Positions 1-12,500 of a stretch of DNA of 64,000 bases are shown one piece after another. The position numbers and the translations under genes were made by a program. The notes under the pieces were generated by a model. The model was not told where the DNA came from. It searched no databases and saw only the letters and a program-made list of their open reading frames with translations. This DNA is from Saxidomus purpurata (Eukaryota; Mollusca; Bivalvia; Venerida; Veneridae), in NCBI GenBank assembly GCA_022818135.1, contig JAFMSR010000010.1, positions 13,709,324 to 13,773,323 on the forward strand, written 5' to 3'. The stretch's first letter is position 1, and every line of letters starts with the position of its first letter.

Positions 1-597
1 AAACTTGCAACATTTTATAAGAGAAAAAATGTTAAAAGATAAATTAGTCTTTCTTTCTTGAGACATCACCAGTAATCAGATTAAGTAGTGCCAGTATGAA
101 CCAAACATAAATTACTGATATCCATCCACAGCTACGTGGACTTAGTCACTTATGCACATGCCCCATGATGTGCCCTCATCATGCTGACAGGGATCCAACC
201 CCGAACCTGTGGATTATAAAGTGAATGTAACTAAAAGACAGCCAATTTCAACAATAAGAAGGATATTATAACATCTCCTGTTTTATTACTGCTTATATTG
301 AAAGCTTCGAGCAAAAGCAGTTTAAACAATTAATCATCAATCTTTAAGGCTGACAACTTATTAGATCATTTTCAAATCTCTGTGATCTGATTGGCCAGTT
401 TTCAGAACTAGTAGCCAGTAAGATACATAAGATTTGAGAAAGATGCAGCTAGAAAAATATCATAACCTGCATGTTCTAGTCTGTGTGGCTGCATCAGAGA
501 CTTGAAGTTCAATGTTGCTGTAACTTAAAAACCAAAGATGAATCAATTTGAATGTAACTGCTAACACTAAACTGTGCATTATGTTATATATTTTCAG
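1..597. other. Intron of the ZXDC-like gene
   Basis: The first visible exon (598) is entered in mid-codon after a TTTTCAG acceptor, so this is intron. Nothing else was recognised here. Confidence 0.6.
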
Positions 598-3500
598 ATG
601 TTCTTTTACTCCCGGTACAAGATGAGAATGCTGGCATGTTCTCTATTACCTCCCCAAAGGTAATAGTTTAACTATTTATGTTACTTCATGTTTTCAATTA
701 AGATTGAGAATTAAGAATATAATCTCTTGAACTGGTGTAATTAAACACTTTACTGAAAAGTTTAAGGACAAAAGTCGCACACTTACCATGTTGTTTTGGC
801 ACATGTATATAAAATTAAGAGAAACAATAGTTGTACAACCTGTCATCTTGGCAATAAATGGCTGAGTGGTTATGGTCACTGACTTCATTATTAAACCTGT
901 TATTGATTTAGAGTAATGGGTTTGAGTCCAGACTTTTGATGTAAGACTGTGTTTTCTTACCGAAGATACAAGGCTAGTTGTAGTAATGGTCCTTCCCAGA
1001 AACAAATGAAGAAAAGTTAAACAAATTGTCTGTTTGTATGTTACTTAATATATGTACAATACTATTGTAATAGCATTAGACTCAAAGAAAAGAAAAATGT
1101 TGTAATAGTTATACATCATTCCCTTCACTCTTCAATGATAAGGTATAATTTATACATAAATAATAATAGTTGTTGGCATTTGTGTGTTAATTGAGTGTGT
1201 TGATTTTTGTAGGAGAAGAATTTGTCACCACCCATTAAAGAGAACAAAGTGAAGCAGGAAACAATGTATCTGTGTGGGTACGAGGATTGTGGTAAACTGT
1301 TTAAAACTCTCGCCAAATTACAGGTTCATAACATGACTCATACCGGAGAAAGACCATATAAGGTTTGTTTAGATCCATGATAAATATATGTCAGTTTAGA
1401 CTTTAATCAAATATTAAATGGAGTGAAAGAAATATTTTGAAGAAAACCTTGTAATCTTGTCACACATACATTTAGTCTTTCAAATTGCTTTTTAAATACT
1501 TGTGTTAAAAAGTTTGAAGTTAAAATAAAGGCTTTGTCAAGGTGATTAGAGCGCAATTTTGTTTTGTCAACACAAGATACATTGTACTATCAGTATGGAT
1601 ATCAACAAGGACATACTGTATAAAAGGGGGGTGGTGGTGTAGAGATTAAGGTGTCTGCTGCTCATCTGGGAGGTTGTGTGTTTGAGCCCCACTGTGGTCA
1701 CCACTGTACCTACTTGTATGACACCAGTACTGGTTTTTCCAGGAAGCGAACTGAAGAGTGACTCAAGATTCAAGCTTTCTTCACAATTGAGATAAAATAA
1801 ATAAGTATAAACTAAACTAAAAGTGTACAAATGTATCTATTTCAGTGTTCAGAACCAGGTTGTGATTGGGCATTTACAAAGTCTTACAAATTGAAAAGAC
1901 ATGAAGAGTCTCATAAAGGGAATAAAGATTTTGTGGTGAGTCTATGTGCAAGGAGTAGCCTTTTTTTGAAGGCTTTTTAAAAAGTTTGTTGAAGACTGTA
2001 AATAATATCTCTTTAAATAAGCATAGTTTATAGCAGTCCTATTGAACCAAAGTTTGATTGAAAATATATTAACGTATATTATAAACATATACATTAATCT
2101 TTTTAATGTGCACTATTGTTGACATGTGTGCGGCAAGTTTAAGCATCATTAGCAACCTCTCTGACTGAATTAATTTTAGTTGGAGTACAAATCACATTAC
2201 TTTTAAATTAAATAGAATTGCACTACAGTGTTTCAAATTGATAAGTTAAGGACAGTATTCATTTTTCCAGGCTGGTATACATGACATGTACAACGTCTTC
2301 CCCAACACATTTTTGTAAATCATGCATTTTTCCACAAACTGACTTTACACCAGAATTTAATGAGAAGAATGGAACTCAGCTGCATGATTACACTGGTCAC
2401 CTAAAATTGTTGGGAAATAGAAGAAAATTACATAAAATTACCCATGCTGGCTTGCTCAGTAAGGCAAGAGTCACTAGAGAGTGTGATCAGTGTTGGATAT
2501 CCATGTGTAATTAATTTCCCCTGCATTTATGACCAAAGAACATGTAGTGACAATAGGTGGAAGTGGAATAAGTCAAATGTGAAAATCTAATTATAGAGTA
2601 TGGGGTTAACTGTTTCGTATTTTTGATATTAAGGTTTTTAATGGTCGCACATTAAAATCTGTATATACTGTTTCAAATGTCAAAGTCACTAAACAGTTAA
2701 AACCCTGTTCTAACGCACAATGTTCTAAAATGCGATAATTACCTTGAATTTTGTGGCTATAAATTGTTTATATACAATGTACATGCACATCATTTAACTT
2801 AACCAATCAGAAGCAACCTTTTGTCAGTAGTACTTTAGAATGTCTGTGCTAACATGCAGTGCCTTCAGGTAGATAAACCTGATAGATGCTGAAAGACATT
2901 AGTTCTGTGCATTTGTTTATTCACTATTGTTAGCATTATTAGCTGCCATTGTTTAATGCTTCTTGTACTGTTGCAGTGTTCATATTGTAACAAGAAGTTC
3001 ACCACAATATATAACTTGAAGACACACGTGAAGCAGCATAGTCGCCCTTGTACAGAGGAATGCCCTGTACCGGAATGTAATCTGAAGTTTCAGACAAGGC
3101 GAGAGTTGGATAAGCATATGAGGACACATGAAGGCATTGAAAAAACATACAAGTAAGTTTTAAAAGGCTCCGACCCCCATTTACATGATAATGCACTATT
3201 TTCTGCATGATTGAACAAAATAGGCTGGTGTTAGGCTGGCGCTGGTGTTAGGCTGCCATGAGCATGCATACGCCTTAGGACTCACAATATTGTTTAAGCC
3301 TGTTACAGTTACTAACTATAGTCAGAAATAATTTTCACATGTGCATCACTTACAAGATTATAGTAAAATTCATACCACCACCAGCGTTATTCCTGTTCAA
3401 AAGCTGGCACTGAATTTTACAAGCAATAGTTTAATCAAAGTCATAAAAATGTACTTTTTTGACTTAACAATTTGAGATATTACTTTGAAAGTTGGAAGAC

Positions 3501-6500
3501 ATGTTTACCCTCATGATACCCCACATGTAAGCAAGAGAAGGTAACTCTGTCAACAATTTCTTTTGAAATATTTCCCTTTTGGACTTAGAATCTTGGTTAA
3601 GTTTTTCACACCAGTCCACTTATTGACTTAAACATTTGAAAGTTGAAATGCTTGTTAAGCATTATGACACCCAACTGTAAGCAAGAGTAGATAACTTTGT
3701 CAAAAACAATGTTTATTGTACATTTTGTACTTAGAAGTTTGTAGTTAAAATTTTGTGTGCAAGGCACTGTCATGCACTTATCCCAGTAACCACTTACTAT
3801 AAAGTATTAAATTTAAACATTGGTATAGTGTTCAGGGGTATCAGATAATTAAATTAGATAGCTCTTGATTCTTATGGCCCATATTTACATGGATTCTTGT
3901 TTCGCCTTTTACTGGTAAAAGTTGTTTTATTGGCAAGCACTGTAAATTGTGGAGTACGCTGTCTTGCGGACAGCACTTGTTGTAACATGTCTGTCAGAGG
4001 AAAAATTTGTTCCTTCGATTAGTATTGTTGAATACAAGCTCTGAAACAAACAGCATTTTGTAGGTGTCCATTTGAAGGTTGTAACAAGTTGTTTCTGTCT
4101 CCGCACTGTCTCGGCTCTCATCCCAGAGTTCACCAGGCTGAGCCACAGGATCTAACCTGTCAGTTTGAGGGTTGTGGGCGCAAGTTTGAAAAGATGTGTA
4201 GACTGAAGCAGCATCAGAGGACACACACAGGAGAGCGTCCGTACATTTGTCATTACCAGGTAAGGATACATAGTTTTGTTAGTTATACCCCCACAAAATG
4301 AAGTTTGAGGGGGGTATATAGGAGTGAGCTTGTCGGTTGGTCGGTCGGTCGGTCGGTCTGTTGGTTTTATGGTTTCCGGATGATAACTCATGAATGACTT
4401 GACCGATTTAAATAATATTTGGTACACAGGTGCAACATAAAAAAATACAGGTCAAGTTCGACTTTGGGGTCAGTAGGTCAAAGGTCACAGTGACCCTGAA
4501 CAGTAAAACAGTTTCCGGATGATAACTCATGAACGACTGGACCAACTTAAATAATTTTTGGTACACAGCTGTAACATCATGAAATACAGGTCAAGTTTGA
4601 CTTTGGGGTCAGTAGGCCAAAGGTCAAGGTCACAGTGACCTTGAACAGTAAAACGGTTTCCGGATGGTAAATCATGAATGACTGGACCAATTTAAATAAT
4701 TTTTATGCCCCCGAAGGGTGGCATATTAAAATCGCACCGTCTGTCCGTCTGTCCGTCCGTCCGTCTGTCCGTCCGTCCGTGCGTCCCCACTTACAAATTC
4801 GTGTCCGGACTGTAACTTTGTCATGCATTGAAGGATTTTAAAATAACTTGGCACACATGTCTAGCACATCAAGACGACGTGTCGCGTGCAAGACCCACAT
4901 CCCTACCTCAAAGGTGAAGGTCACACTTGGAGTATGAAGGTTATGGAATCCTCTATATATGCACACATTCGTGTCCGGACTGTAACTTTGTCATGCATTG
5001 AAGGATTTTAAAATAACTAGGTACACATGTCTAGCACATCAAGACGACGTGTCGCGTGCAAGACCCACGTCCCTAGCTCAAAGGTCAAGGTCATACTTAG
5101 AGTTTGAAGGTAATGGATTCCTCCATATAAGCATATATGCACACATTCGTGTCCGGACTGTAACTTTGTCATGCATTGAAGGATTTTAAAATAATTTGGC
5201 ACAGATGTCTAGCACATCAAGACGACGTGTCGCGTGCAAGACCCACGTCCCTAGCTCAAAGGTCAAGGTCATACTTAGAGTTTGAAGGTAATGGATTCCT
5301 CTATATAAGCATATATGCACACATTCGTGTCCGGACTGTAACTTTGTCATGCCTTGAAGGATTTTAAAATAACTTGGCACAAATGTCTAGCACATCAAGA
5401 CGACGTGTCGCGTGCAAGACCCACGTCCCTAGCTCAAAGGTCAAGGTCATACTTAGAGTTTGAAGGTAATGGATTCCTCTATATAAGCATATATGCACAC
5501 ATTCGTGTCCGGACTGTAACTTTGTCATGCCTTGAAGGATTTTAAAATAATTTGGCACAAATGTCTAGCACATCAAGACGACGTGTCGCGTGCCTGACCC
5601 ACATCCCTACCACAAAGGTCAAGGTCACACTTAGAGTTTATAGGTAATGGAATCCTGTATATATGCATACATTTGTGTCCGGACTATAACTTTATTATGC
5701 TTTGAAGGATTTTAAAATAACTGTGCACAAATGTCTAGCACATCAAGCGGATGTGTCGCGTGCAAGACCCAAGTCCCTACCTCAAAGGTCAAGGTCACAC
5801 TTAGTGTTTAAAGTAATGGAATACTGTATGCATGATTACTCTGTCATGCATGGAAGGATTTTAAAATTACATAGCACATTTATTGAGCACATGGAGAGGA
5901 CACAGACTGTGAGGCACCTCTTTCGGGGGCATTCGTCACTTGGGAGGGACAGCTCTTGTTTGTACATAGGTGCATCATCAGAAAATACAGGTCAAGATCG
6001 ACTTTGGGGTCAGTAGGTCAAAGGTCAAGGTCACAGTGACCCTGAACAGTAAAACGGTTTCCGGATGATAACTCATGAAAGGCTTGACCTATTGAAATAA
6101 TTTTTGGTACACAGGTGTAACATCATGAATACAGGTCAGGTTTGACTTTGACGTCTGTAGGTCAAGGTCACATGACTCGGAACAGTTAAACGGTTTCCGG
6201 ATGATAACTTAAGAACGCTTGGGGCTAGGATCATGAAATTTGATAGGGAGGTTAGTGATATTAACATGTTTGAAATAAACCTATTAAATTTAATAATAAT
6301 CCATACTTTCCAACCTTACATATTTTGTGTGCTATTAAAACAATACATTTACACAACTTATTGTATAATAACTGAAATGTATGTCCTTGTGGCCATTCCT
6401 TTCTTATGGTTGCCATACTTCTGTGACAAAGCTGTATTGTGGGGGTATAATTCGTCACTCTTGTGACAGTTCTAGTTCTGCTTGTAGTCATTTTCAGTTT

Positions 6501-9500
6501 GATAGAAATGTTTGAAACTAAATTTTTTGTGCGGGATGCAGTTTTTCCCCCAAGTTTTTTGTGTAAGGTAATTAATGGGTAATAAATGGGCATTAGCATT
6601 GTTATTTTTGTATCACCATAATTATGTGGTTTACATTGTTATCAGAAGTGAAAACATCTATCAGACTGAACTGTCAAAGGATTCTTCCATGCCCTTTCAA
6701 GTAAATAATTATGGCATTACCAGCTTGTCTGGCTCTGTATTGTCATGTTACTTCTTGGGCTATAGAGAGTGAGTAACCATGTTGCTGAGTAGTGATGTCA
6801 CAGTTGTATTGTAATGTCATGAAAGGTGACCTTCGGTTACCATAGTGACATATCAGGGCCTCCTGTCCATAGGTCGGACTGAGATGGTAGTATTCTTGTC
6901 ATACAGTTCCTTTTTCACATTTTTACTCTACTTAATGACAGTGAAATATTTGGCAGCATTCACTCGGTAGATTTTTCACTTTTTTAAATCTTTTTTTGGA
7001 TCAGAGAGAAATTTACAATGTAAGGGACCAGCCTTAGTGGTGAATAGTGTAGGTAAGCTGGTAACTAACCTGTAATGAATAAACCTCTGAGTAAAGGTCA
7101 ACGGGTTTGGGCCATTTCTGACCTGACTCTATGTGAAAAAGCTGAGAGTTTCTAACAAATGGCGGGAATCTGGTGCAGGTCTTTCCCATGAATGATGGTT
7201 TGGTATAAAATGACTGAAATAGTGTTGAAGTGGTTGTTAACCCAAATATAAAAAAATAGTGTTAGCAGATAAATATAAACAATAATCTCTAAGTAGTTTG
7301 TATCTTTAGTTTGTTGTATGACACTATATGGTTTTACAAAGGCATTACATTTAAAGAAGATACCATAGTTGTAGATTTTGAGAAAAAAGTGGTCTAGTTT
7401 TAATAAAATAGTGAAATGCCATAAACAACACATTTGTGCAGACACTGCCTAGGGAAGCAAACCTGCCGGGTACCAACTTGTTTGGTGGATGTACTGTCAG
7501 GCTGCCTCTGAGGCTATAATAAATGGTCAATCATGTTGCTTTGTTGTGATGTCACAATTGTGATGTCATCAAAGTGACCTCTGGTTACTATAGTGACAAA
7601 CAAAGGGCCTCCAGTCCATAGGTCGGACTGAGATGGTAGTATTCTTGTCATACAGTTCACTTTCAGGTACCTGTATACTACAATTTAAAATGACCCCAGA
7701 GGTCGTACCTCTTCATTTGATCCCAGTACTGGTTTTTCCAGGAAGTGGACTCCAGCATGACTTGATAAACTCAAAGCTTTCTTCACAATCGAGCTAAAAT
7801 AAATTAGTATAAACTAAAAGATTAAATAATTTATCACATTTATGTTGTCTATACAATCATGTATCCCTTGAAAGCCTTTTCACTTAACTAGGACTGTATA
7901 TCGTATTTGTTCAAGTTCGTTTGATCTGTAAACAGTGCCACTTAAAAGTGATGTTACAGAAATATTTGATAATGCTTATGGTTTTCATACTGACCTAGAA
8001 GCAGCACAAGTCCATGTTCCATTTTGACAAAGGCATAGTTTTGATTCTAATGTATATTTAGCTTCACCCTACTAGTAAGAAATTATTCTGCCTTTGTGAC
8101 CAGTGCAGATCATGGCTTCCCTTCACAACCATGCAGTCTGGTCATGATCTGCGCTGTTGACTTTTTGTAAATTTTCAACAGTCACCCCTTGGAACAATTA
8201 ATGGTATTGTCCAAATTGAATATTGGACAAGTCAACTAGAGTTGTAAGGGTGTTTATTTTAGTAAGAGTCACAAAGTAGTCAAAACGAGTAGACCTGAAA
8301 GAGCAAAAGATATAAGGAGTACAGTTTAGGAGTGATTGAAGAAAATTTTGATTACGCGTTTGACATGATACGCAGTATACTAGTATAATTGTGATATTAG
8401 TAGAAAATTTATTTATGCAGTAATTCAGTATGGATAATGGGAAATGAACTTACAAAAGTTTCATATTTAATACCAGGGTTGTACATGGGCATTTTCGACT
8501 GCCAGTAAACTTACACGACATATGACAAAACACACAAACAAGCGTAAGTGGATGTGTAAGGAGTGTGGGAAGGCGTTCCTGAGGGCGGAGCATCTCAAGG
8601 GACACATGATTACGCATACAGGGATTAAACCATTTGTATGTCCTGTTGATGGTGAGTTGATTTCTTATCAGATAAGTAAAATGAATGTTTACCTTGATTG
8701 TGTAAGTGGCTTTGTATGTAAATGTGTTCATTATATAACTTATTGTGGTATAACGTATAGGTAATAGGTCTATATTACAGGAATAAGCAAATTTATTGCG
8801 AGGGAGCGTAAGTAAACCGAAGCAGTAAGTTTGTTTATTTCTGTAATATGGACCTATTAAGGGTGCAACTATATAACGTGGGACGGTTCATCACGGTACT
8901 AGGGCCATGGTTCGATACATGATACGCTAGACCGTCCGTTACGTTACGGCATTTGTACCCGACTCCAACTGAAGGGAGGCACTCTACAAACAAAACAAAC
9001 ATGGCTGAATTACAATCACCTCCGGCAACTTTTAAATCAAGAATTTGGGCGCATTTTGGCTTTAGATTTGATATAGTTGACGGGGTAAACAATAGTAAAA
9101 GAAGCAAGTAATGTGCTTGTTTTACAGTTAATTATCATTGTCAGTTGTCATTAGTAAATGCACTTGAAAAGTTTTATTCTATATTTTTTTCCCATCTGGT
9201 TCCTTAATAAAAGCATATCACGATACGTATTGTACCGTGACCCAAGAATCGTGATACGTATCATATCGTGAGGTAGGTGTATCATTGCACCCTTAGGACC
9301 TATACATAATATAGACCTATAACTATGAATTGATTACAGCTAAAAGATATGGTTGTTCTCCTGGACGAGATGTGTTTTTTCTGTTGTCAAAATCATTCTA
9401 CATGAATACATATGTAAGCAATGTCACTTCTGGTTACAGATATGCCGTATAATTGATTGCACTCTCATATATTTTGGTGAACAGGTTGTGGATTAAAATT

Positions 9501-12500
9501 TGTGTCAAAGAGTAGCGTGTATGTTCATCTCAAAAAACATGAGAAGTCCAAAAATCTGAAACATTTGGATGATAAGGACGTCACATATCATTGTCCAATG
9601 GAATCCTGTGATAAGAAATACAACACAAAAGCAAAGTTACGCCAACACATTCTCAAACATTTTCCGGGGACGATGAAACCAGAAGATGCAGCTCAAATAG
9701 ATATTGTTCCACTTTTCAAGAACCATTTGCAAGATCAAGGAAAAGAGACGGTTGTTACAACGTCTGCTGTTGCAGTTAAAAGTGAGCAATTTATATTGAC
9801 GTATACATACTATGCAGCAGTATTTCTTTGTTACATTCCCATGTAGGAGACGCAAATGACTGTCTTTTCAAACATGGTTGACCATGATCAGCCTTAACAC
9901 TAGATTGATTACTGTCCTCTCTTCAGTTCTCTAAACTTTACCCTAGTTTGTAGTTCATATGTTCTACGAACATGAATGCTGTTTCTTACATTGATGTTTG
10001 CTTAATTCTTCAATGTAGAGCATAAGGATTTACTCCAGCCTCATTTGAGTATTCAACTCAGTCTTTATAACATGTCTGCTCATTTTATCACATGTCTGAA
10101 CCTTGGAATGGAATATTATATAATATGAGCATTGGAATGGAATATGATATAATAGGAGCATTGGAATAGAATATAATATACTATGAATGGAATATATAAT
10201 GAGCAGGAATAGAATAGAATATAATATGAGCCTTGGAATGGAATATATTATAATATGAGCCTTGGAGTTGAATGTGTTATAATCTGATATTATTTATTTC
10301 AGCATCTCTGGATGGAACCATAATGAACATTGATCCGCTGGAGTTCATGGCCACTACAAGTATGTGTAATTTTCAGACTTTATTTTAGACCTGTCGACAT
10401 GTTTAAAAACAGGACTTTTGTCAGAAGTAATCTGTAGCAGTATCGGGGTAGCGAGGGGGCGACTAGGGCGACAAAATCGCCTTTCACACCTAAACTTCGC
10501 CCATTTCTTTGACAAAAGCGAAATAACTTCGCCCGAAAATTCTCAAAAAGAAAAGAACCCGAATATACAAAGAGTCAGACATTTCTCTGACCATTAACTC
10601 CGCCCCTCAATCAATTTGCAACTGACAAAAAAAGGTTGCCTGAAGGCAGGTTTCACAATATGACACGAGTGATAATCATGGTGAAGGCATCAACAGAAGA
10701 TTAAAGCTGATTAATTATTGGCATTTAGGGGGGGGGGGCGGGAAGCGTGTATTCGAAATTAGGTACACTTTGTATCTCGGTTGTATTTCCAGCCAACAAA
10801 AAAGAGTTTCGACCTCAGACTTTACAGTGAACTTGTTGGAGGGTGGATTTGATTACCCATCTGTTATTTTTCACAAAATATTTTACCAATAGAAGGATTT
10901 TAAGTTTTGTTTTGGTGTACGTTTTGATACAATGCTGATTACCGGTAGATATGTTGTCATCTAACTTATAAAAGAATGCACACCTAATAATTTTGTTGTT
11001 TGTCGGCAATGATATGACCATCAAACTTGACCATTTATGGGAACAAAGACCTATAACAACAGCTTAATAGGTCTTTGATGGGAATGACAGTGGGTGGGGG
11101 CGGGGGCTAGGGGTGTGTAACTTCATGCCATTACTATCCAGTTACATGTATGTTAAAAATAATTCGTTCAAGCAATAAAAATGCATGAAAATAGGTCTCT
11201 TAACATCTCCTGTGTCTGGATGAAGTCTCACAATAATGGCCAATCTCCTGATTTATCACACAACCATTTAGTTGTTTAAGATGTACTTTGCTTTGAAACA
11301 AACGAACAACAAATATCTTGCTACTCCCTCACTTCTCCTTGTAGACTCCAAACTTCTCCCTATTTTAAGCTCAGGGAGAAGTGACTTCTTCCTAAAATTT
11401 TGCTCTAGCTAGACCCCTGAGTATGCCTTCTGCTTGTCTCTCTGTTCTAGTTCTAATCAGTCACCTCATATTAATGATTGTAGCTGAAGTGCAGAAAATT
11501 ACGTTTTTGACTGGAAGATGTAATATAGTTCTGATCTTTGAATAGCCCTGGTAAGGGAAATTGATCACAAAAATCACGTAATAAATAACACTAAAATCCT
11601 GCTGTAAAAGTGTTTATATTCGGAAATTGTTTATTTTGTGATTTTCAAATTTACTGTTTAATCGTGAGCTTTTGAATTCGGGATTAAGTGCAGTTTTAGA
11701 TATAATCATTGCTTGTTTGCTATTTTAGCGAGTGTGATGAATTAGCAAAGTGCTTTATTGTGAAATTAGCAAAAAAAAAACTTCACGTAAAAAATTACTT
11801 TTAAAGTATATGTCAAATGACATAAGAAACTTGCAAGACATGGCACTAAAAACATGACCCATGACGCCAAGAGTTATTATAAATGACATTAAGAACTTAT
11901 ACATGTAACACATGATGGACAGATTTGTTTGTTTGTTTCAGTTGATACGAGGGATAGTGAGTGTGCTGCAACACAGAACCAGTTTACTGCAGAACTGACA
12001 GCGGAACTGACAAGCGTAGTCGCTAGCAATGCAGCGGCTGTGAAGAACGAAACAGAGAAATCCATAATTCCAAAAGCTAATACAAAGAAAGGTTAGCAAG
12101 TTTACGCTTATTTTGATAGGTAGTATCTGTGTATTAGCAAAACCACTATTGCAGCATTCATTTCATATAAATTGTACTGTTGCTTACAAAGTACTCAAAG
12201 GTGAGTTATTGTGATCTCCATCTGTCTGTCATCTGTCTGTCCATATTGCTCACCTGAGACCTACTTATGACAATATGTGATCAAACTTAAACCCAAAATT
12301 TTATATCATAAAGACAAACATTCTGTTTACCTTTTGACCAATTCACATGATGACTGGGTTGTAAATGTCACGCATACACAAGGTTTTTAACCAGGTGACC
12401 TAGTTTTTGACCTCAGATTACCATCGTGTTTAAAACTTTGACAAATAACATCAAACTGAAATAGCACAGTTATTGTCAAACTAAGATAGTTCAGATTATG

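Noticed and set aside
100..240. Possible tRNA-like B-box on the minus strand near 190-215
   Set aside because: Only one box-like stretch; no A box at a sensible distance and no repeat partner in the window.
4998..5558. Repeated ~63-codon open frames on both strands
   Set aside because: They are read-outs of the 178-bp tandem repeat; identical frames recur once per monomer and no family is recognisable.
8835..9107. 90-codon minus-strand open frame
   Set aside because: It lies within the hAT MITE and has no similarity to a transposase.
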